From Diphasiastrum complanatum (taxonomy: Eukaryota; Streptophyta; Lycopodiopsida; Lycopodiales; Lycopodiaceae), in assembly GCA_029204225.1 (NCBI GenBank), contig CM055110.1:38544015-38608014 (forward strand): 64,000 bases of DNA. Direction: 5' to 3'. Shown here piece after piece: positions 27,137 through 37,300 of the stretch. Both the position numbers and the translations under genes were made by a program. The stretch's first letter is position 1. Each line of letters begins with the position of its first letter. Under the pieces are notes generated by a model that saw only the letters and a program-made list of their open reading frames with translations, was not told where the DNA came from and did no database searches.

Positions 27137-27407
27137 TTAGAATTAAAGTAGAATCACTGTGTTACGGTACTGTGGGTCCTATCAGTGGATAAGGATCAGT
27201 TGGCCTCACCACGAGGCAAGTCGATGGGACACGTGTCCCGCCAACGGCAACCTGGACCATGCATGGGTTGCCTGAGTGAACAACTATATGTACAGTGTAA
27301 TTTCAATTTGAGAAATATAGTTGCTATGTGAGCTTGTTGTGGAGAGTATTTTTTGTCTGTGTTACTATGTAGCATGATCTGTGTTCCTGTGCAAAGCAAA
27401 TTCTAAG
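27137..27407 (+). repeat. 3' LTR of element B
   Basis: Nearly identical to the 3' LTR of element A over 271 bp, and more similar to it than to its own 5' LTR. This suggests recombination or a recent shared source rather than simple ageing of one insertion. Confidence 0.88.
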
Positions 27408-27509
27408 TGTTCCAACCAAAGGACGAGAGATGTGAGGGGGGGCTGGTGATTTACTGAGTACCACCCTTTGCCTGACAGGCCTGGTGGACTTGGTCTGCTT
27501 TCTCCTTCT

Positions 27510-27953
27510 TCATTGAGGAACATGCCCTCTCTCTATAGGTGGTGGCCTAGAGGTGAAGCCACTCTTAAAGACCTGATCGTATGTACTCCTCAGCCTCATG
27601 ACAAGATGCATGTCCTGAGGCATGAGGGTAATTCTCTTAGCGTGCACTGTGCAAAGCATGAAGTCCTCAAAGAATTTGACTTGAAAGTCCTCATAGGCAG
27701 TATGGAGGGCTTCCAGGGCTGTTATGTTCCAGCAAACATCATGTGAGAGTGACCTTGTCACTAATCTCACAGACCTGTAGAAAGGAGCATGAGGAATCAG
27801 AAGATTCGTTGTCCTCTGAAGTCTCTTGATATCCCTTAACCATGGTCTTCTGGGCCGACCTACTCTCCTACCAATGCCCACTGCCTTTTGTACAAGAGGG
27901 CGAGGAGGCGGGGCAAATGTGGTAAGGCGTGTTGTCTGCTTGGTATGGGCCAT
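27510..27953 (-). CDS. Divergent histone H3-like protein
   Basis: An intact, intronless 147-codon frame starting at ATG 27953. The N-terminus MAHTKQTTR parallels the H3 tail MARTKQTAR: K4 is kept, R2 is H, K9 is L. The alpha-N region LRDIKRLQRTTNLLI matches LREIRKYQKSTELLI. The histone-fold core includes FFEDFMLCTVHAKRITLMPQ and DMHLV, matching [24 protein letters not shown], with the conserved Cys, His, HAKR and Asp positions. Loop 1 has canonical H3 length (no insertion as in CENH3). The tail before the fold is shorter by roughly ten residues, lacks most modifiable lysines and is Pro/Arg-rich; a 25-residue C-terminal extension follows the fold. A TATAAAAG box lies 190 bp upstream. It could be a specialised variant or a recent retrocopy that stayed open. 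Confidence 0.82.
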   Translation of the reverse strand: MAHTKQTTRLTTFAPPPRPLVQKAVGIGRRVGRPRRPWLRDIKRLQRTTNLLIPHAPFYRSVRLVTRSLSHDVCWNITALEALHTAYEDFQVKFFEDFMLCTVHAKRITLMPQDMHLVMRLRSTYDQVFKSGFTSRPPPIERGHVPQ

Positions 27954-28142
27954 TTCAAGCAAAGGTATTGATATGACGTGCCAATGAGAAAGAAAAGTGC
28001 ATATCTAATAGGGGAGGCGCGTGATGACGATATGACAGATGGCGTATCGCCACGACGCGCGGGCATATAGCAAGGAGCAGAAGTGAACGAAGAGAGCTAG
28101 GGAATGAAGAAATCCAAAACTGAAATATGAAACGAAAACGTC

Positions 28143-28150
28143 CTTTTATA
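28143..28150 (-). promoter_or_regulatory. TATA box of the H3-like gene
   Basis: On the minus strand the sequence is TATAAAAG, a consensus TATA box, 190 bp before the ATG at 27953. Predicted transcription start is about 28115, giving a roughly 160-nt leader with two short upstream ATGs. Confidence 0.6.
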
Positions 28151-28175
28151 CCTGTAGAATGTCCCATCATATTCA

Positions 28176-28476
28176 CACGTGTGATGTGACACCTCCACTC
28201 CCCGCACGTGTGGTCACACGTGTCATCACACGGAGCTATCACGTGTCAGGACATCAGCGGTTCGTACGATCATATGGTTGGCATGCACGTGCAAGGACAT
28301 GTGTCAAGATCTGGGCCACACACACATCATGAGAAGACTGGCTCATACGATCGTATAGCTGGCATGCACGTGCGAGGACACGTGTCAGGATCCGAAGTGT
28401 ACACATGTCATGCAAATGATTTGGCCGTCATTTCCACACGTGTGACAATTTTGACCGCACGTTACTGAAACACGTG
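28176..28476. promoter_or_regulatory. Cluster of nine CACGTG (G-box) palindromes
   Basis: CACGTG starts at 28176, 28205, 28217, 28240, 28286, 28367, 28379, 28437 and 28471. Several are ACACGTGT or ACGTGTC (ABRE type). Part of the cluster arose by an 81-bp duplication (28260-28340 and 28341-28421). Situated between two divergent TATA boxes, it looks like a shared bZIP/bHLH-responsive promoter; the regulator is inferred, not shown. Confidence 0.75.
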
Positions 28477-28502
28477 TACAGTTCAGATGCTTTGTATTAG
28501 AC

Positions 28503-28511
28503 TATATATAT
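28503..28511 (+). promoter_or_regulatory. TATA box of the plus-strand gene
   Basis: TATATATAT lies 27 bp right of the last G-box and 229 bp before the ATG at 28740. It faces away from the minus-strand TATA box. Confidence 0.5.
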
Positions 28512-28739
28512 GAGTGTCATTTTTGGAATTCAGTTTCACATATTGAGTCCAAGAAATTGACCTGCTCCAAAATCAATACATACAATATCGCTACCACGCG
28601 CCCAATAGACAGTTCCATAGTTGCACTGCTTTCCTGGCGCGTGGTTTCGATATTCGGAATCGTGTACAGTGCATATCGCCATCACGCGCCCACGGTTACA
28701 CCGTTTATGTCCCCTTGATAATCGGCACCTCATATCGAT

Positions 28740-30228
28740 ATGGCCTCCTCTTCTACTAGTTCGATCTATTATAGAACTCTTAGTTCTTTCCTTGTTGATG
28801 CTGAGGATAGTGACAGACAGACCCATTTTTTGTCCTATTTTGATTTTCAGTTTGACATAGAGAGATTTGTTATTGAGCACAGGGAAGTTTTTCCTAAACT
28901 GTACAAGGATTTCTATGAGTGCTTGCAATAGGGTACCCTTTTGATGGACGGCCTGAGATTTGTGCATTTCACAGATTTGACTCATGCTCAGCCTAGTGCC
29001 AAGCAAAGGCATGATCGTAAGTTTACCAAACTTATCGATCTGTTTAAATGTGTCATACCCTGTGAGGAACACAATCGAGTATGTCGCTTCGTTCAGGAGG
29101 TTATGGCCTTCATGTTTTTCTTATCTGCCCTTATCCCTGACGAGGCAGAATCTTCTGGGTTGTCCATGATTGGTTTGCCTGCCCCTACCACTCATGTGGC
29201 TTCAAAGGTTTCCATTACTGATGAAGTTTTAGGAGATGTAGAGGAGGCCAAACAAGCACAACAATATGATTCTGCCAAGGCTCGTTCTCTTTCTATCTCT
29301 CCCTTATCTACCGTGAGCGAGATTGACCAGAGCAGAACCCTGATGGACCTCCTTGTGTACCATATGGACGATATTGCATTCTTGTCCATTAGTGACATTG
29401 GAGACGTAATGGATCTCAGAGATGATAAGATATTATCTCTTATGTCAAGGATGATTTCTAAATATAATGATTTTATTGACTTTGATGATGACGACCTCAT
29501 AGATGGCATCGACAATGAGGACCAGGTAGAATGGGCAAGTGGCACAGATGCCCTTCAAAGGATGCTATCTGAGAGCAGGGCATATGAGGCTAATATGCCA
29601 AGTGAGGAGGAGTTTTTGGCTTTTCAGAAAAAGTATCCGCCACCTCCCATATATACTATTCCAGCTGACCAGCAATCCACCATTATTACTGGTCACAATT
29701 TAGAAGCTGCTGGTATGATCCAAGTTGACGAGGAGGATTTGGTAAGTACACCTTCTCATGAAAATCATTTACTATTTAACGTAATTGATGATTGATCTAC
29801 TAGTTTGACTAACACTTGATTATGTGTTGTAGGATATCGTTGAAGTTGATGTCTTTGCTAGAAGGCATGGAGGATTGAGAGAGAGACAAGGCGGGAGACA
29901 GAAGGATGCCCCATTGGCTCATTATTTGAAACATTTTGTAAATAACAAAATTTGTATTCTTCATGAAAGGTTTTTTGTGAATGAGGGGACCTTAATCATG
30001 GCCATCAAGGCCCTATCTTATTTTGTCCAAGGGCATAAATATCCAAAAAATACATATAGAATCATTTTTGTCAAAAGAGATGTTGCTCTTGAAGTGTTCA
30101 ATTACGTGCCAGAAAATGTTCCTATGAGATCATCTGCTCTGGCAATTCTATTTGAATATATAGATCCGAGCAAAAGGCCATCCACTCGATTTTTGGATCC
30201 GTATGATAGGAAAAAAGTTCTTTCATGA
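28740..30228 (+). CDS. Unknown spliced gene with one in-frame UAG
   Basis: The frame opens at ATG 28740 (MASSSTSSIYYRTL) and runs without other stops to 29741 except a single TAG at 28929 (context CAA TAG GGT). The downstream part stays in the same frame and codes balanced protein (LLMDGLRFVHFTDLTHAQ ... FVQEVMAFMFFLSALIPDEA), then an acidic stretch with DFDDDDLIDGIDNED. A 91-bp intron (29742-29832; TTG|GTAAGT ... GTTGTAG|GAT) joins in phase 0 to an exon of 131 codons (DIVEVDVFARRHGG ... FVKRDVALEVFNYVPENV ... DPSKRPSTRFLDPYDRKK) and TGA at 30226. No known domain is recognised and no transmembrane segment is obvious. Either a single-hit pseudogene or a stop-codon readthrough candidate. A further exon at 30478 is possible. 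Confidence 0.55.
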
Positions 30229-30477
30229 CCACACAACAAAAATTGTCCTTAGAGACTGAAAAAAAATGATTGTACCCTTTTCCATTTAATGTATGTGAAA
30301 TTTGAGAATTTTTTATCACACGATTTGATCTTTATTGAATGCCATCAATCTAATTTTGGCTTATAAATTTACATGGTTTTTTGAATCTTTGATATTCAGT
30401 TGATCTTGTTGTGTATCGAACTTGAGCTCATCTATAAAAGCATTGGAGTAACTGAATGATGTAACTATTTTTTTAGG

Positions 30478-30680
30478 ATGTTCCACCATGTTGTGTATTT
30501 TGATGAAATGCTGCTCTTGCCTGCCAATGTGATTTCTCCATTCCTTGTGAGGACCATATACTCAAATTGCCATACATTTTTGCAAAAAATGATGCATGAT
30601 GTCTTAGTATGTGCTGCAACATCAAAGATTTATGCATTGGTTAGAATCTATCAAGCAAGTTATACTAAAATTATAAATTG
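30478..30680 (+). other. Possible third exon of the 28.7 kb gene
   Basis: An acceptor-like TATTTTTTTAG precedes an open stretch (MFHHVVYFDEMLLLPANVIS ... VCAATSKIYALVRIYQASY) ending at a donor-like GTAAGA near 30681. Splicing from an internal donor GTATGA near 30197 would keep phase. The evidence is splice-site shape plus an open frame only. Confidence 0.3.
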
Positions 30681-30706
30681 TAAGACATTGTTCAAATGTA
30701 TCTTAC

Positions 30707-32165
30707 CATGTAGTGGGTGATGTGATCTGAGCCAAAAGCCACCCGAATTGCATCTACAAACTCTATTGTTGTTTTCTCCAATAAAAGTGCATCTGCATAT
30801 GAAATTGTGTCTTTTCTGCAACAGAAGATTTTGAAGATAAAGGAACAACAAGTGTAAAGAAGGTTGAAGTATGGAAAAAGCTCGATAATATAATAATATT
30901 TCCAAACCGAGTATTGGATCTTAGACGACTCTTTAGAATGATTTGATAAAAATCGACGAGCTTTGACTCCTCCTATTCTAGGTTTATTGGGTACATTTCC
31001 TGTTTTTTCCGAAAGCTTTTCATCTTTTTGTATTTTAACATGGCCTTTATGAAGGCCTACTTTTGACAACACTTCCTCTAACCGAGCGATAGCTTGTTTT
31101 GATGCTGACTCTGGCTTAGTATTCCATGCAAACAAGATATGAAGATATATTAATTTCTCTATGATCCTCACATCTCCATGAAGTGTGCAAATATGCACAT
31201 TTTGTAAAGAAATTGGTAGTACTGGTTTCCAGTTGGGATCTTCAATATCTCTTGAAACTCTTGTGTTCCTTGAAATGTCATTTGATGATTTCATACAATA
31301 TAGACATGGATGTTCCGAATATGCTCCATGAGATACATTGAACATACATTTCAATGACTTCAAGTCTCCAGCTAAATGCCATTCCACCAAAAATTCACCT
31401 CTTTCAGGAACACTAAGTACTTTGCCATTCATATGATCCTTTATGATATCTAGATAACTTGTTCTGCTAAAAATCTAGGAAAGAACATCGTGATCCTCCT
31501 TGATAACCTGTTCAACATATGGAATAAAAAGTTTTTATGTATTCAAAACAATTACCAAAAGAAATTGCACATGAATAACAGCCAGGTTTTACCTGAAAAC
31601 ATGCTAGCCACCATATGTTGTTTTATGATTGCACGCTGAAGTTGAGATCACTTGAGTTTGTTGCATTGCTCAATGCTCCATTCATGAGAGTAATACTTAC
31701 TCTTTCCAACTTATGTCCTTTTATAACTTCCGATTCATCTAGCTTGACCACCAGAATAAGTTTGCTCATACTAACACTTGTAATATTATAGAATTTCATT
31801 ATAAATCTCAATAAATGATTCAAATCCACAAATAAGTTGTTGGTAGAATTATATGACAAATTGCCAGACTTTGAACTGTAAATCTCATTGATGTGACAAG
31901 GGATTCCAATGACATTTTGCATACCCTTATTCAATACATCTCTCTCCAATCTTATCTAAAAAGGGCGAGGAATGGGAAATTTTCTTACATGCAATTGTCC
32001 AAAAGCCTCTTTAATAATTTTAAATATACTAGCATATGCCTCCCTGCTAATACCTGAGAAATCACATGCTCCTTGAATTAACGTTCGGTCGATAACCTTA
32101 TCGACCTCGTTCATCAAAGCCTCAGTGACCTTGGACTTGATTCGAAAATACCAATTATTGTCCAA
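30707..32165 (-). pseudogene. Degraded multi-exon gene of an uncharacterised family
   Basis: Minus-strand blocks, in order: NNWYFRIKSKVTEALMNEVD ... SGISREAYASIFKIIKEAFG; MQNVIGIPCHINEIYSS ... SKLILVVKLDESEVIKGHKL with ERVSITLMNGALS; then (31432-30900) GEFLVEWHLAGDLKSLKCMF ... HPCLYCMKSSND ... LHGDVRIIEKLIYLHILFAW; and a clean exon 30815-30707 (KDTISYADALLLEKTTIEFV, TTGCAG| ... |GTAAGA). Stops at about 31957, 31640 and 31470 break it. The layout (beta-strand KLDESEV, then GDLK...CLYC) recalls large uncharacterised proteins common in repetitive eukaryotic DNA, possibly transposon-encoded; that is a weak resemblance from memory. It is truncated on its 5' side at about 32165. Confidence 0.45.
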
Positions 32166-32690
32166 TAAAGACTTTTCTATTTGTGACCAACTCGAAAGAT
32201 TCGCAAAACAATGTCTTGTGAAAGCTTGTGGCTTTCTGGTTGAAACTCGAAAGATTTGCGAACAGAATTTTGTCGTGAAATTTTTTGTTTCTTGTTCAAG
32301 CCTCAGATGTCGCGAAACTATCTCGAACAGTTCACGAAATATTCTAGCTTCTTTCTTCAAGCTCAAGAATTGCTATCTATCGCGAACAATTCACGAAAGA
32401 TGAAGCAGAGATGAAGAGACAGACTATCGCAAAATATTCACAAACAAAATTTATTCGAGCCTGGAAATAGAACATCTATTTGAATATCAATCGTCGTAAA
32501 AGGTTAGATATTTACTGTTACAGCATTAAAAGGTCAAAAGACCTGTCTTGTAGCAATATAAATACATGTGCACTACTCGTTGTAACACACTCACTCAATC
32601 AGAGACACAACAGCAAGATAAGACAGCAAGAGATGTATATTGATGAATCAGATTCAGAGTTATAAAAATTTGTTTTTGATCAATAGTCTA
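32166..32690 (+). repeat. Promoter-like or solo-LTR-like sequence
   Basis: It contains repeated TCGCGAAC/TTCACGAA words (for example 'cgaacagttcacgaaatatt' and 'cgcgaacaattcacgaaaga'), then a TATA box in 'gcaatataaatacatgtgc' (about 32556) and an A/C-rich downstream tract, as in plant LTR U3-R regions. It interrupts the 5' end of the minus-strand gene remnant. No partner copy is found in the window. Confidence 0.35.
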
Positions 32691-32869
32691 AATTGTCTTA
32701 AATTGTCTCATACTTCCACATATAATTCTGCACGCATATTCAATCAAAACAAATGTTGTTCTATTAGTACATAGATCAGATAAAATCATGATTGAAGACA
32801 CTGATATTAAATTGATTTATTCAAATTTGTATCGTGTTCTCTGTGGAAAAGTAATTACTATTTTTTCTA

Positions 32870-33645
32870 AACTCATATGGTCAGGAACCTTTTGTTGTAC
32901 TCATAACTCTAATAATGTTCCAATTACAACTATATGGTCTCAGGAAGAACCTCTTGTTGTACTAATAACTCAAACAGTGTTCGAGTTACAACTATGTGAT
33001 CTCAGAAACAACCTCTTCTTGTACTACTAACTTGAACAGCATTCAAGTTACAGGTGTATGGACTCAAAAACAACCTCTTCTATACTGGTAACTCGAACAA
33101 TGTTCGAGTTACAACTATATGGTCTCAAGAACAACCTTTCTTGAACTATTCGAGTTACAGCTATATGGTCTCTTGAACAACCTATGTACTAATAACTCGA
33201 ACATTGTTCGAGTTACAGCTATATGGTCTCATGAATAGTTGTAACATCTTGTTGTACTAATAACTCAAACAATGTTCGAGTTACAGCTATATTGTCTCAG
33301 TAACAACCTCTTCTATACTACTAACTTGAACAATGTTCGAGTACCACTATATTGTCTCAAGAACAACCTCTTCTACACTACTAACTTGAACATTGTTCGA
33401 GTTATAGCTACATGGTCTCAAGAATAACCTCTTCTATACTAGCAGCTAGAACAATGCTCTAATTATAGCTATATTGCTCATATGGTCAGGAACAAACTTT
33501 TGTTGTACTCGTAACTCTAATAATGTTCCAATTACAGCTATATGGTCCTAATAACTCAAACAATATTCGAGCTACAGCTATATTGTCTTAGGAACAACCT
33601 CTTCTATACTACTAACTCGAGTGACTATTCGAGTTACCATTATAT
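32870..33645. repeat. Minisatellite, about 60-bp unit, 13 copies
   Basis: Units follow the pattern 'aacaacctcttctatactac', 'taactcgaacaatgttcgag', 'ttacagctatatggtctcaa'. Each has a palindromic centre (CGAACAATGTTCG). About thirteen diverged copies precede the insertion of element D, and at least one and a half more follow at 38406-38495. Confidence 0.9.
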
Positions 33646-34300
33646 TGTGAAAAATACAGATCCTAAGTGGATCTAAACTCCAAGATCATTGGCTTGAATG
33701 CTTGCACTCCAAACTACATAAGCTAGGAATTGGCAACACATTCTATGCTACCTAGAATGCAAAGAACTTGATCAAAAAGCATTTATCACAAATGGAAACT
33801 TCCATAAACATCAAGTGCAGCCCAAAATAGCATTATACAGTCCATAATACATCAGCCTATCACTTTTGGAAAGCACCTAAGATCATACACAATAGCTTGA
33901 AGACAATACACACAACAATGCTCTCAATGGAGGAAGAAACAATGACAATGATCTATTGATCTCAATGAAGCATACAAAAGGTTTCTCCAACCTGTTTTCC
34001 ATGACTTCCCTACTATTTATGGATGAGGAAGATGACTCTCTCTCCTCTCTCTAGAAGGTACTTGACCCTAGATATTCCCTATATAGGAAAAATAGCTAAA
34101 AATGGCTTATATGACCAAAATACATCAAAATGGTCTCATTTTGAAGGGTATGAAGTTTGACACTTCATCATACTGAGAAAATACAGTAAATAAAAACATT
34201 GTGGCCTGGTTCACACGTGTGAAACTCCAGAACCAAAACTATTTACAATTTTGGCCAATTTAGGCCTCAAACTAGCTAGGAAATGTTGACAATTTTCACA
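33646..34300 (-). repeat. 3' LTR of element D (655 bp)
   Basis: Bounded by TGTGAAAA/TTTTCACA inverted ends. It includes a CACACGTGTG palindrome (34211-34220), a motif also frequent in the LTRs of element E. The polyprotein stop codon lies in the first bases of this LTR. Confidence 0.92.
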
Positions 34301-37300
34301 CTCCCTCTTCAACATTGGATGCTAGTTTCAACATAGTCTTTGAGCACATTCCAAGATTAGATCTATGCATTAAATATAGGTCCTTTCCCAATGGTTTGGT
34401 GAAGATATCAGCCACACACTCCTTTGAAGAGACATGTTGAAGCTCCACCTCTTTGGCAATGACTTGATCTCTCACAAAATGGTGAGCAATCTCAATGTGC
34501 TTGCTCCTTGCATGAAAAACAGGATTGCTTGCCAAGCTTTGGGCTGAAAGGTTATCACAAAGTATGATTGGAGTCTTCTCTGGTTCCAGCAAGTGAAGAT
34601 CCAATAACATCCTCTTGATCCAAAGAATCTCCTTGGTGCATGTTGTTAATGCCTTGTACTCGGCTTCGGTGGAAGATAGAGAGATAGTTGGTTGCTTCTT
34701 TGATAGCCATGAGACCACTCCATCTCCAAGATAGATTGCAAAGGCACTTGTTGACTTCCTATCCATTTGATCACCTGCAAAATCTGAATCTGAAAATCCA
34801 CAAAGGTTAGGTGTAGTACCTCCATACAAGATGCCAAAATCTCTAGATCCCGAGATGTATCTAAGTACTCTCTTTCCTAGCTTCCAATGAGCCTCACTAG
34901 GATCTTGCATAAATTGACTTAGTTTACCAACCACAAAGCTTAGATCAGGTCTTGTGATGGTTAACCATATAAGAGATCCTATTAGCTTTCTATAGAGAGT
35001 AATGTCCTTGAAGGATCTTTCATTACTTCTTGTAGTTAGCTTTACATTTGATTCCATAGGAGTAGAAACAACTTTACAATCTTCCATATGAAACCTTTTT
35101 AGAATAGAGTTAACATACTTTTCTTGACATATGAATGTAGATTTAGAAGTTCTAATAATCTCTATTCCTAAGATATAATGAAGTTTACCAAGATCTTGAA
35201 TTTCAAACTCTCTTTTGAGTGCCATCTTGATTTCATCTATATCTAGATTGTTACCACCACTTAAGATAATGTCATCAACATAGATCAAAAGTAAAGTGAT
35301 ATCATTTTCATTCAATCTAAAGTAGAGAGAATGATCATACTCACTCATAACAAAGTTTTGAGAAAGTAAGAAGGAATTGAGCTTAGCATACCAACTCCTT
35401 GGTGCTTGCTTTAGCCCATACAAACTCTTTTGGAGATAGCACACATGATTAGGCTCATCATGTGAAACATAGCCCTCGGGTTGCTCCATGTAAATATCTT
35501 CTTCAAGATCACCATTCAAGAAGGCATTAGTAACATCCATTTGCCACATATCCCAATCATAAAGAGTTGCAAGAGAGATTAGGATTCGAATAGTTACCAT
35601 CTTTGCCACGGGTGCAAAGGTCTCATCATAGTCAATACCATATTCTTGAGCATACCCCTTTGCCACCAACCTTGCCTTGTACTTGTTGATTGATCCATCT
35701 TGATTTGTCTTGATCTTGAAGATCCACTTACAACCAATTGCCTTCTTGTCCTTTGGAAGCTTTACCAACCTCCATGTGTTGCTTTTGATGAGTGCTTGAT
35801 GCTCATGATCCATGGCTTGGATCCATTCCTTCTTTTGAATTGCTTCACCTACACAAGTTGGTTCATCAAAAGAGGTAAGAAAAGCAAAGTTAGAGTTGTC
35901 CACCACTTGCTTTCCTTTTTCATCATAGGTTAGCCTTGATGGCTTAGCCCTTTGCCTTTGAGTCTTCCTTGAAGTTTGCTTTGGAGTGGCATCTCCATCT
36001 TCATCCAAGACATCTTGCACATCATGATGATTAGTAGGCACATCAACATCAACATCAACAACATTGGAAACATTCTCTTCATGAAAGATGACATCCCTAC
36101 TTATGACAACTTTCTTTGTAGAAGGAATGTACACTTTGTAAGCCTTGCTTACTTCACTATAGCCAACAAACACACCCTTCTTTGATGAAGGATCTTCTTT
36201 AGTTCTATCATCAAGTGTGATATTGACAAAACATGTACATCCAAAGATCCTACAATGCTTGACACTCGGCCTTCTACCATAAAGAACCTCATGAGGAGTT
36301 TTACCATCCAAGGAAGCACTTGTCCATCTATTACATAGATAGTTAGCACATGCTAAAGCTTCCCCCCAAAAAGACTTAGCAAGATTAGCATGTAGTCTCA
36401 TTGCCTTGGCACATTCACAAAGGGTTCTATTCTTCCTCTCGGCCACTCCATTCTGTTGTGGAGTCCTAGGACTAGACATCTCCCTCTTAATCCCATGTGC
36501 TATACAAAAGTCTTTGAACCTATTTGAGGTGTATTCCCCTCCATTATCAGATCTTAAGCATTTGATCTTTGTATTGAATTGGTTTTCCATTTCATTCTTG
36601 AACTTGACAAATGCAGCAAACACTTCATCCTTACTTTTAAGAAGATAGATCCAAGTATACCTACTAAAGTCATCAATGAAAGTTGCATACATCTTTGCCC
36701 CACCATTGCTAGTTGTACTAGAAGAATGAATATCAGAATGCACAAGTTGAAAAGCTTCTTTAGATCTAGAAGTAGATCTAGAATAAGCAAGTCTATGAGA
36801 TTTGGACAAGGCACAATGTTCACAAACACTATTGTTTGCAACAAGACTTTTAGGGAGACCAAGAACAAGCTCTTTCTTTGCCATTACCTCCAAAGATTTG
36901 AAGTTGGGATGGCCCAACCTCTTGTGCCAAACTTCTTGGTTTGTCAATTGCTCCCTAGCCATACATCCTTCATGATTAGAGATCACACATGCATCAAGCT
37001 TGAAAAGTTTACCATGCCTCCTACCTTGAGCAATCAAGGATCCACATTTACTTATCAAACATGCATCTCCAATGAACTCCACATCAAGTCCTTTGTCAAT
37101 CATTTGACTTACACTAAGCAAATTCTTAGTGATTGAAGGAATGTACAAGACATTTTCAAGATTTGCTTTCCTATTTGTTGAAAGGGAAATAGGAATAGTG
37201 CCTATGCCTTTGATGTCACATTGACCATCATTTGCAGTGTAGATGATGTTACCTTCTCCCTCATAAGACAATAAGGATGTAAAGTATTCCTTATGTCTTG

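Larger units (their letters stand above)
26000..27407 (+). mobile_element. Element B: internally deleted copia with two LTRs
   Basis: It consists of a 271-bp 5' LTR (26000-26270), a primer-binding site (26272-26284, TTGTATCAGAGCC, near the initiator-Met type TGGTATCAGAGCC), about 715 bp of leader, then an abrupt join at about 26999 to the last 27 or so codons of copia RNase H (FAKPLVGDKFDKFRSKLSV), the polypurine tract and a 271-bp 3' LTR (27137-27407). The RNase H tail and LTR match element A almost exactly. All of gag, protease, integrase and RT is gone, so it could move only with help from a relative such as A. No clear target-site duplication is seen. Confidence 0.85.
28016..28690. promoter_or_regulatory. 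Repeated 18-bp motif ATATCGNNAYCACGCGCC
   Basis: Four perfect matches lie around the two start codons of the divergent gene pair: 28016-28033 (-), 28585-28602 (+), 28636-28653 (-) and 28673-28690 (+). A diverged fifth copy is at 28043-28060 (+). The inner copies lie about 50 bp (plus gene) and 63 bp (minus gene) before the ATG, each pointing toward its gene. The CACGCG core fits CGCG-box/coupling-element type plant sites. Function is inferred. Confidence 0.7.

Noticed and set aside
27510-27953. Calling the H3-like gene a CENH3
   Set aside because: The histone-fold loop 1 region is the same length as canonical H3 and the N-terminal MAxTKQT is H3-like, whereas plant CENH3 has a longer loop 1 and a different tail.
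32166-32366. N-terminal part of the minus-strand frame 31956-32366
   Set aside because: It is antisense to the repeated TCGCGAAC/TTCACGAA promoter-like block, so the frame there is incidental; coding homology starts below about 32165.
32300-32400. Heat-shock elements in the TTCACGAA repeats
   Set aside because: TTCNNGAA pentamers are present but spacing of successive units is off by one base in each copy, so the call is not safe.
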